Shown here: positions 27,401-39,400 of the stretch, in pieces
Layout of the letters: every line of letters starts with the position of its first letter
How positions within the stretch are numbered: position 1 is the stretch's first letter
Assembly: GCF_964355755.1 (NCBI RefSeq)
Contig: NC_092670.1
Span: forward strand, 6,289,001-6,353,000
DNA: 64,000 nt
Direction: 5' to 3'
From: Antedon mediterranea
Lineage: Eukaryota; Echinodermata; Crinoidea; Comatulida; Antedonidae
Notes under the pieces: generated by a model
The model's input: the letters and a program-made list of their open reading frames with translations, nothing else
Told to the model about the DNA's origin: nothing
The model's database searches: none
Translations under genes and position numbers: made by a program

Positions 27401-30400
27401 CATGTTCAATCAATCTGTAGTGTGCACAATCAGCTATACTGTAGTTGTTCTATTCCAAATCCAAAATTGAAGCCCTGCCTTTTTTAATGGTTTAGGCTTT
27501 GACATAGCCGCTCGTTAACAGTAGGTGTGTTATAAAACAAATTATGAATGTTTTATATTTGTGAAATTATTTGAATCATTTCATTCATAAACATAGTTCA
27601 TCATAACACCTGTAAGATAAGGCAATTTGGAAACAGAAACTAATGAAACTGTAATTGGTCAGATGTTTACACCACTCTGACATAATTTGTACTTTGTACT
27701 AACATTTAGAAAACTTTCCAGTTAGTAATTCTCGGGTGGAACTCGAACCCACAACCTCCAGTTTACTAGGCTGGCGTTCATACCTAGACCACCAAGCAAG
27801 TATTTTCGATGTACTTAGTATAAAGTACAAATTAAGTCAGAGTAGGAAAAATATCTGACCAATCACTCAACACCCTGATACAAAGCTACAATCACAAATG
27901 TAGGCATACTGTGTTATTTATGGTATTTTGCATACCGTATTTTACTTACATCCCATAAGATTTTGAAGTCCTTCTGTTCGATGCGAAGAAGCTCACTATA
28001 CTCGCATGTGACAACTGTTGCGTTTCTTGGTGAGTCATCCAAGACCGATTCCCCAAAAGCTGTGCCAACTCCGAGTGTGCATATTGACAGAGACTCCTAC
28101 AGGAACAAAATGACGTATATCAAACTGTAATCATCAATCATATTAATAATAGCGCCATAAACGAAAGATGAAGTGGAGCAATTCTCTGGCATTTTGAAGC
28201 TCTTATCAGAGCTCGCTCAAACAGAATTCACAGGAGCTTGAGTGAAAAAGGCATTTGTCTATCTTATCCTACCAAAATAAAAGAAAATTATACTAGAAAG
28301 TTTTTTTTTTCTTTCTGTTACATAATGCACTATTTATGCCCCTCTAAGTTACAGTAGTATTATACATACATTGGTATTGGTGGGGCAAGGATTCAACCTG
28401 GGTCCATGAGAATTGGTAAACAAGCATACCCACCAAGCTATATTAGGCCTACAGTTATTCATTTTATTTATTTATTTATTTATTCTTTCTTTATTCTGCA
28501 AGCACTTTCAGTACTATAGTGCAATGATTTCCAAAGTGGTACAGTAATTGAAAATATAAAAAAAAAAACAAAGAGTAATTGAAATATACATTAAAAATAG
28601 CAATCAATTTTAAAAAGCAAAAAATTCAGTTAAAAATGTTGAGTACTAATTGTATTTTAGAATGAAGTTATTTATTTTCATGGTTACTTACACAATACAC
28701 AGTTCCATTTAAGTCTAGTGGCTTTAATATCTAGTGTTTATATTACTATTCTTCAAGTGAATGTTGAATAAATATCTATGACCTAGTTTAGAGCATTGGT
28801 GTATTAATCAAGAAAACAAAGTTATTTATAGTAACTTGTTCATACCATAATCTTGCAGCAGATTCAAACGATTTAAAGTCAGACATTTGATTGCCTTTAC
28901 AAAAGTTTTCATACTGTGACAATTTTCGAAGAATGAACATGCAGTATTTAGGTACATCTGACTTATCCAGTTGTATATTAAAGTAAACCTTCTAGTGCAT
29001 GTTAAACTTTATAGGTACACTCAGCTTTAAGTACCACTCTCAAAACTTCAGGTGCAATTTTAAGTTGCACTCAGTACAACTTAAAACTGCAGGAACAGGC
29101 TCAAACCCTAAGGTACAATTTTAAGTAAAACTCAAAATTTCAGGTACAACATTAATTAGCACTCAAAACAGGTAGAGTGCAGCAATAGTAAGAGCAGTCA
29201 CCATTTCAGACATAATTAAAAAAAACACTTCAGGTAAAATGTTCAATAGCACTCAGCAATTCGTTTAAAACTTTAAGTAGAACTCAAAACTTCAGATACA
29301 ACATTAAAAAGCACTGACAACTTCGTGTACAGTGACATTTTAAGTAACACTCAAAACTTCAGTTATAACTTTCAGTAGCGCTCAGCAATTCGTACAACTT
29401 TAAGTAGCACTCAAAACTTTTACAGAGCAATTTGAAATAGTACTCAAAACTTTATCAGACACTCATGTGCATGTGCCGTGTGTTCCACAAATTAGGAGTG
29501 GGTCCTGTGGGGTAGTGCTAGGTGAACATACTCCTTCTTTTGACAGGTAAAATGAATTTCTGAACTTTTCTTATTATTCTTTTAAGGCTAATAATATTAT
29601 ATGTTAAACTTTTTGTTTAAAAAAGTCTGGATCTACCTCTGGGCTAAACTCAATTCCACCATGGATAATTAAGCCTGGACTTGCCATTTCCAATCCTAAT
29701 GTGTTTAAATGTGTCCAGCTGTATGTGCTTTAAAATAAAGCGGAGGAGGGAAAAGTAAGCCAACGTCTTGTGATTCTACTTCTTTTCTCTTTACCTCACC
29801 TAGCCAAAGTTTATCTTTAAATCTGCAACTTGCATCCGGCTCAATTTCTTTGTTTGTTTTGTAGACAAATGAGGTCTTTGGCCGCGGTACTTCTCTTAAA
29901 GTCAGATTTAACTGTAGATTTTACTGATTCTGTGCATAAACCTGAATTATCTATCCTACGCTAGCACTAAAGCTTAAGTCTTTTAAGCTGAAACAAAATC
30001 TGCAAATGTGAATAAACTCACAAAATAAATCACTAACTAAAGCCTGATAATATAGATTAAAGACTGCTGACGATTGTGCACATCTAATATATTAATATGA
30101 TATTTCTATAACCACAAAATATCATAATTTGTTAAAATTTACAACAATATTATTGTAACGATACACAAATGTTATTGCTTTTATTGATCTTATATCATTT
30201 GATCAGAATTCAAATACAGTACATTTATTCTATACAGTAGTTAGACAGATTTAAATGAACGAAAAGATTTTTTGATTAAAACATATTTCATAATATATTT
30301 TATGATTTGGGTTGATTTGTAAGGTTTTCTGTTGATTTTAGGATTTGTGAATCTAAAAAACACAAGTCACACAAGTCACAAATCAATTTATTTGATCCAT

Positions 30401-33400
30401 AAAGAAAAAAAATACAAAGAAAAAAACCAGGGAGACTTCCATTAAGGCCAAAAGCCGCATGCATGGAAGCCACCCAAACATTTTAAATAATATATAATTC
30501 TGTTGACTGTAAAATGTTGAGCTATCCATAAATAAATATAAAATTAACAAAATCATATCAGGTCAGCTACAACCCATCTGTATATGTTTCAATTATAAAG
30601 CGCCTATGTATTTTAATATGATTCCTAAAATCATTCGACAATATGAAAATATTATTTCCTTTAAACGTGAACTTAAAGAATTTTTTTCCAGTTAATATTG
30701 TTTGTACTGTGTATATATATTTTTTATCTTTCAACGATTTTAACTTCTATATGAATTTTATATAATCATTGTAAATGTATAGACCTATATTATGTCATTT
30801 GAATATTTAATATTTTATGTGTTGTACTGTATGTTTGTTTTATCGAGGGCCCTAAATGATCAGTTTGAACTGGATAGGCTACCCTCAGTAAAGATGGTAA
30901 TAAATAAATAAAATAAATAAATTACATATAACAAGTTTGGATATAACATACATCATCATATGCTGAAATAAGATTATTTTTTAAATATGTAGAAAAATTT
31001 TAACAAATTATTTAATTGACTATTACCAATAGAAAAAAAAATCTTTTGTATATTACTGAACGGAAATACTGATATGTGATGTGAAATACTAATATTTAAA
31101 GAGGATCTAATTTAAGAATCTTGAATTCAAATACTATACCTTTTGATTTCCAGTTTCAGAGAAGTATACTTCCAACGCACCAGACAATACAGCGTACCAG
31201 TTAGTGCCAATATTTCCTTGTCGATATACTTTATTGCAGCATAAAAAAGTAAATAAAAGTTATTGTTAATGTTAAATTGTTTATAATTTCATTACTGATT
31301 CAACAGTGTAATACGCCAATTACATGACACAATCAATTATCTTGACGACGCTCTAAAAACTCGAAACTCTCCACAAAAATTATCTCATGCAGAGTATTAT
31401 AAGAGTTACAGCAAATTAAGAACATAAAAGCTTATTATATTAAATCCATTTAAATCTTGAAACTGCAATTGAATTGAGTAAACATTGTTATAAAGTAACA
31501 ATGTTACATTTTTACACAATAACAACAACATGTAATTGTAATAATGTTACATAATGCATGCCTAAGTCAACTCTCTTAATATCAGATTCTCTGAAAACTG
31601 GAAAATTCTGTTTAAAAAAACCCCTTTTTCTTGCATCCAGAAAGTCTCAAATTCAAATTTTCCATTAAAAACACATTTAACCAGACTTTCCAGAAAACCT
31701 TCTATATTTTAGGCCAGCCCAAGGGTTTCTGGTATTGGGAGAGCTGACCGTAAATTTAAAAATCGCCAAAATAAGTACTGATGAAGAATGACAATAAACG
31801 GAAAAGCTATCACATTTACTAATTTCCAGTGACATGAAGAAGCCACATGTACAATGTACTGTACATGCATGTCATTATAATTTGCATCATTAAGCAAATG
31901 GCTTTGAATCAAATAATAATTAATGAATTTAAAATTGATAATTAAATCAGCATTTCTGACTGACCAATAAGATTGTTTTACACAGAAAAGATTACAATCA
32001 AGATTGGATAGAGTCACCTACAGTACAAAATCTGATTTCTTCATTTGGCTATCTTATTTGATATTAAAATCTTTTTAATATACTGTAGATACAAGCATGC
32101 AATGTTATTGAAAAAATGTTATTGATTTAATCATTAACATTTTTTCAATAACAAAATCACTTTTTGCCACTGATTGCTATGGTGGGTTACCTGGGCCTAC
32201 ATACTGTATTGTGTGTTCATGTTTTGTTGCACTGATGAAGGGCTAGTGTTGCCCGAAAGTTCTGCTAACTTTTCTGGCTGTTTTAACTTATCGTTTTGAT
32301 TTAGCTTTTCGCTTTTTTTTTGTATTTCCATTGAGATCCAGCCACTGATACCTACAGCATTGTCATTTTTTCAGTAATTTGCCTTTGGATTCATGTTTTG
32401 TAATATATAATATAACGTCTTTACTCTGTAGCCAAATTTCAAGCAGCATTATCTTTTGGTGGAAATACAGTAGTCAGTAGCGTAATGCAGAGGACTGAGA
32501 ACCTTGGATCAGGGAGCCTAAAGTGGCCCTGCGACGTTGGAGGCCTTGGACGTGTTAAACATTTTTTAAAGCCTGTTGTTTCCTCTGGGCCCTGCTCAGG
32601 GGCCCCTGTATAAGCTCTGGGGCCTCTTGGTTAAACCAGTGAGAAAAAAAAAACAATGTTTGAAACAGAAACAAAAAACAATCAACATAATTCTAAGTAT
32701 TTAACATCGATTGTTGTGCCATGGTATCGTTTCATAATTTGGTAACTGTATAACGACTAATATCTCCATTTGCCTTGAACAGTTATTCAATTTTTGTTAT
32801 TTTGGTAGAGGTTATTTCAAGCTTTTTTGAAGAAAATTTAATGATAAGATGAAGCATGTAAAGAATGCGCCAATAAAAAACATTACCTAAATTACACGTT
32901 CTATTGATCATGCCGATAGCAAACCGCAACCCACGTTTATACTCTATTTTTGTTCAACTATTGATTGATATCATCATCTATTCATTTACACAAAAGGAAA
33001 ACGAAACAATGATTCTTACAGTCAGCTCAAATGCAGGGAAGAGAACAAGAGACAATATTAATATTGACGAGCTATTTATTACATTTGTTGTGCTTCAAGG
33101 AGAGAGCAGCAATTAGTGTATACCTCTTAATATTTATGCTAAATCTATCTATAGATCGTAAATTTATGGAGTACTAAATTACTAAGTAATTTATTGAGGT
33201 TACCACATTGTTAATAAGTGAATGTATCCTTAAGTATTAATCATTATTATGGTTAAATAAGGTCATTTTAAGATCTATGCCTATTATTTTAAGATTGACA
33301 GATACAATTGTAACATTCATAATATTATCATGTGTGTGCCTTTATTTATATTGATTTTTTGAATTTATAATCAAGGTTCTGGTTGGTTTGATATTTTGTT

Positions 33401-36400
33401 TTCTGTATTTGTTAGTAATATCTTGTTGTAGTTATGCCATATGTACTGTACTACTATACTGTAGCAAAAGATTAGCAGGGAGCATGGATACAATATTTTG
33501 CAAAGATTTAAGGGTAGGATTATGAACTTCGATACTAAATTTTAGGTTAGGTTTTTACTAACTGTACATTTAATATAGTTAATACTTTTGTTTTTATCTT
33601 TCAGGTGAGTAATCCACCTTTAATGCATTTGTGTGTATACATTTTTGAAGAGGAATAACATGGTCAGAAATGATATATACCGCATTGTATGTCTACCTCT
33701 TTCTGTTCACATGTCTAACAGATTGAGAGAGGCCTCTTGCGAGTCATAGAATCCGCACTTAAGGGGTTAATCCTTCTTGCTAGCAAATCATTTACTCGTG
33801 AGTAACCCAAGACGTGTGAACATGGTAAGGCAACGTGTTCACCAAGCAGTTAGCATCGTTGAAGCTCACCACACACCTGTGTAAAGATGGTGGTATAGCG
33901 TGCTAACACAAGGAAGTGGTTGGTGGGTGTTGTCCATTAATCATACTGCAGAGGGCTGAAATCATTTACAGGTCTCTCTTGGGATAGCACAGGCCATTAT
34001 CAGTTTGTCCAGCAAAGCTACAGTAGGTCTAAAATATCCTTAATGCGTGTTCTCATTTACAAGGTACTGTATTATAATATAATAATGTTTAGTATTATAA
34101 TTCAACAATTATTGGCTGTGAAAATTCTCGCATTTTTGCGTGACGAGCTGGTTCTACTTACAGGTAACACCAGCCTCCAAATCCTCGTAGTAGCCATAGT
34201 AACATATCTGACGCATGAGAGATGGATGGAACTTTTCAAAAGCTTTTACGCCCTTCAATCGTGAATAGATAATATCTAAATCTTCGCCAGTTCGATCATA
34301 CGGTCTGCAGGGAATAAAAGAATGAATAGTAGACATTATTGTGGCTATATAATTTGTTTTCTCATGTCTAAACAACATTACAATGTTAAACTGCTATAAA
34401 ATTTAATGTTTTGCTAGTGGTACGGGATTTCATATCTTCTGTACTGCATTTACAGTAAGTAAATATCTTTGTTTTAAAAATGACATGAACTTAAAACACA
34501 CTATACTTCAGTAAATCGTCAATAAAATATTGAATAATATGATGTAAAATAGTGAATGATGGAAAACAGGAGATTTACCTTGTTTAACCGCTTTTTTCTA
34601 CTTTTTATCATAAAATAACAGATTACTCATTAACATTGAGTGTATTCAGGCAAAACAGTGTAATAATCTTATTCATAATCTACAGTATACAACACTTTGA
34701 AAGAGCAGCTATTGTAGCTACTACGGACGGACACTTGTGTTATTATTGACAACGCATTAATTGTTGATGCATAAAAAGCAGCGTAGCTATTATATTCAGG
34801 TGTTGATATAGTTACCAGCTATTGTGTAATATGCATCTTGACATAATATCCAAGTTAATTGGTTACGTGCAATACTTTGTATCTAATAATAGCAACTATA
34901 GGTTTAATATAATATACAATGTATCTATTACCTATAGTGATCCCTCTTCTTATACAGTATCTGGTTATTAGGGCTTATTAAGGGTTCAAACAAGTCATTT
35001 CTCTACTGTACTGTTTTTTTAATCTTATATTAAATTACAGGATATATTGTTTTCCATGAATAATTTTGTAGAGTTTTTTTATGAGAAATCAGGCTGTGAT
35101 AAATACCATACTCTATTTTGTTATATATATAGGCTACTTTAAAACACACCTAAATCATTTGATTGGACGATTTGATTTGAATATTCTAATGGACAACGTC
35201 TTTTATATATTTGATTACCGCAATTTCATTTTGCAAGTTAATTTTTGTCAAAAAGTAAGCAACCATTGCAACACAGTCTATACTAAAAAAGTGGAAGTTG
35301 ATACAAAGTGATGTACTGTAGGTAGGCCTGGTATACGTACATTCTGAACCTCCAGTTTTAAAGGCCTTTCACACCTGTTCCGGCACGGTTCTGGTCCAGC
35401 GAATCAAATGCTATTGTTTCATTTTCACAACGCTCTGCGCGGCTATGCGCCAATAGATGCGTGTAGCCGCGTAAAAATGAAACATTGACAATCATTAGGA
35501 TTTTCCGGCGCTTGACCCGTGCCGGAACAGTGTGAAAGACCATTAAGTCTATCAGACAATATGTTCTACAATGCGGCTACCACCAGCTGTATGGTCGAGA
35601 AGAGCCTTGAACCTGTGTCAATTATACAGTTACCTTAACCAGCAGGCCACTCGACTCAACATATACAGATACCATAGTACTACAGTTAGTAGAGAAACTG
35701 TTATGTTGAATGATACAAAGAGAAATGCTCTCAACAAACTCAAAAACATCTTTAAGAATCTGCCAAACCTCTTATTCAAAGCAATGTCGTACAGTAAATA
35801 CCATCATCGTCGTAAACTACTCAAGCTATATAATCTCTTCACATTAGATTATCTAGTTTCATTACAGGTAAATAAATTTGATGTCTCTCCTGCTATCTAG
35901 CATTCAAATGTAGATTACCGTATGACAGAAACTAACACTATGTTAAAGCAGTCATTGCTATAGTCGGGTCAAAATATGATAATACAGGGCCTAACCCCAA
36001 ACAAATTGCAAGAAATGTTTTTTGATGTATTACAATAAAATATGGTTTAAAAAACTCAAATCAGACTACCGCAAATGCTTTATATCCACAATGTATCAAA
36101 GGTATAGTATAGTATAGTAACTTATTAATTAACAAAATGACCAGAGATAAATTAACCTGGAATTGTCTTGATTATTTATCATGTAATCAATCATGCATTA
36201 ATTACAAACCATAGGATATCAATTTGTATGAAACATTCTACAGTCTACTTGTACAATACATTTATAATAATTAATTGGCAGTGCTTATAAATATGCGCTT
36301 AATTCTCAGTCTAGTGACAAGCAACTACGGTACAAAGGGATGGGAGGGAGAGGGGGGCAGCTATGATTATTCATTTTTTTCTCTTGCTTTGTCTTTGAAA

Positions 36401-39400
36401 TGATTCTTCCACAAACTATGAAAAAAATGTGTGACATAATTGAAATTTTATAAATGTCCTTAATTTTAAATTACAGCAACACCTTCACAATTAGACCTAC
36501 TGTATTTGTGCTCTTATTTAAAGCAAGGCAATCTAACATCAGGACACTGAGCTCGCCTTGCCAAGATAGGAACTCATAAAAGTCCTTTGATCTTACAGTA
36601 GGTCTGGCTGCGACAAATACCAACAGTACTGTACTACTATGTACATATTATCCGTGGCGTGCTGAGTCTGTAGGGGTTTGAACTGATCATGGCACAGCCA
36701 CAGATAAACCCTTTGATCTCCGGAGCTCAGCATCCTGTTGTTAGATTGCCTTGTTTGAAGTTTTTAATTGCTAATTCCCAAATTTTTATTTTATTTGTTT
36801 GTACCTTAAGTAAGGGTGAGAAACATTAATCCTACAGGTATTAACCACAATGTCTTCTCACAAAGTCTATTTTATTACCATTTAACTATCTCCTTCCTAC
36901 TGACCCGGATCCTTTTCAGGGATATAATAATAATCAATAACATAATATCTTCATAATATGAAAAATCTTTCCTCTGATTTTATAGCTCAGAAAAACATGA
37001 GCTTTTGGTAAACACATAGTGTACAATATGCTGCTTGTTGCATGCTTGAAAATCTAAAACCCAATAAAAATATTATTTTCAAATATTGCTGGACTTGATT
37101 ACGAAAATGCTAAAAATATCATTAACTGTAGTGCATTAAAAATGATAAAGCTTTTCATTGACTCGCTGATAACAAAAATAAGCAATATGAAGGGATTATT
37201 AATAACTATTATAAAGTATTAGTCCATATGGCGCATGTACAGTTTACGCTCATACATTATCAGACAGTCTAATTCATTAAAACAAAACAATACTCCCATT
37301 ATTTTTAATTCCGCAGCTGCGATTCAATAATTTGATATCAATAGATTTCATACTTAAATTGACTATAAATATCTAAATTTAGATGTACAGTATTAGATGC
37401 AGGTTTTAAGAAAATTGTCTCTTTTGTTTTCGATTTTGTAATGTTAAACTCTAGATAATTTAAAAAAAATATATATTTGAAATGTGTTTTTGAGAGGAGC
37501 TGGTGTCTATCCCTCTATTGGTGCCAATGGTCTCAAAGTTTTTCTAGAAGTATGCCTTGTATTGTAAAGTTTAATATAATAATAATAAATAATCCTGCAA
37601 CCAAATGTATTCTCCTTTTATTCCTGAAGTAATAAATTACTGTGTCTATAAATATAAGCCATTTTTTAAAATGTGTTTAATCTCTAAATGAAAATTGTAG
37701 TCATTTTATAAATTAACCGGCTGTTGGTCTTATTAACGTATTTTATTAACTCTACAACAACAATGGAAAAAAAAAAATGACATCTCTGTTTTGCTATAGA
37801 TGCAATGTACAATACATGGCTGAAATTAAAAGAACATTTCGACATTCAAAATTGCTTGCTAGTAACGATTATCCTAGTTATATTTCATTCTACATTTTCT
37901 GTAAGCTTTTAAATTAACACAGATTCTTTTTTGTACTAAAACAAAGAGTGATGCATTCATTAAAATAGATTTAGCAATTAGTTGTCAACTTTAGAACTAA
38001 CACACATTTGACCTACTTTTGGACATACTGTGTGATTAACACTGTACATCTATGGAATTCCAAATGATATGTAACCTATACTGGGTATGACATTTTGATA
38101 GTAATTTATGTTATTTCTAGTAAACGTGATGGTTTTACTAAAAATTTATTTCATTGATTTGAATTAGCAATTTTATCATCTTAAAGCTTTATTTATAGAT
38201 TTCCTGTGGCTTTAATTATATGAAAGAAGTATAAAGACAAAATCACAAAATCAAAATTTAAAGATACTACTCTACTCTACTGTACCTACCAAGATTTTAA
38301 TAAAAAACTACTCTGTTTAAATTACCAATCTTAACAGAAAAAAGTACAGTAATTACTTCTCAAATAAGCAACTGCAAAATATTGAAAACGTCAGGGTTGT
38401 ATAGGCGTGGTTTGTCCAGTTGAGTGTGGGGTTTGCGGGGTCGGTAATTATTTACAGAAGGCTAATTTTTTGGTACCATGTAATTGTAAGGTAGGGTCCT
38501 GGTAAGAAACAGCGGTAATAAAAATATACACTGAGTAGAATCTATTTACACAAACCGCCTGTACATTCTAGGCCGTCGATCATTCACTGACTATCGGGCG
38601 GCATACACGCTCTCGATATCATCGTCGTGTGTATGTGACGTCGTGAATATAATGTACATGCGTTTTTTTACGCTCGGGATAGATACAGATTCTATGTGGG
38701 ACAAACTAAACATCTGTGTAAATTGGCCTTAAAATGGACCTGAAATGGAATTTCGATTTTCAAGAAATTCACACATGTTATTTAAATGTATCAAATTAAC
38801 ACAAACCCATACAAATAAAAACAAAATGTATAGTATTTTGAGTAAAAACGAAATTTTAAGATACCATGGTAAATTAGCGAAAATTACTCACGCCATTGCA
38901 ATATTCTATTTCATCGGCCGTCGGAAGCCTCTATATTCACGACGTCACATACACACGACGATGATATCGAGAGCGTGTATGCCGCCCGATAGTCAGTGAA
39001 TGATCGACGGCCTGGAAAGATACGCGAAGCGTTGACACTAATACTAATTTATTCAATATCTAATGTACTTCGTTTGTTCTAAAACCCGAATTTAGAAGGC
39101 CTACCTCCCAAACCTTTACTAGGCCTAGGCCCCCAATCCAGTGCGCGGAGTCGATCCACCACCCACATCATGCGGCGAGGCTCCGTTTCATGTGCATCCA
39201 AGGACCAAAGCGATATCAAAAACTTGCTGCGCTCATTGTCAAGCCAAAGTAAAATATGAATAAAATTCGTTTTCGAACTGCCTGATTCGTGACAAATAAA
39301 TTATCATCTCATATTACTAATTTAATTCTGCTAAACTAAAAACTAAAGAAACTAACACATTTTAGCAGTATAAATTACGAACGATACAAAATACACGAAC

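Larger units (their letters stand above)
11792..27949. other. RAPGEF4: RAPGEF4 intron 4 (16 kb)
   Basis: Holds the hAT-like fragment (14.9 kb), the 17-bp tandem repeat (16.2 kb), the palindrome (17.4 kb), the compound Helitron block (17.8-22.1 kb), the (AAT)n repeat (25.0 kb) and the tRNA-like element (27.7 kb). 11.8-14.8, 22.1-24.9 and 25.1-27.6 kb show nothing I can name. An open frame at 22404-22730 is not recognisable. Confidence 0.6.

Noticed and set aside
33660-34000. GC-richer stretch left of RAPGEF4 exon 2 suspected of being a mobile element
   Set aside because: Only a weak TGTTCACA/TGTGAACA pair was found; no ends or family could be defined.
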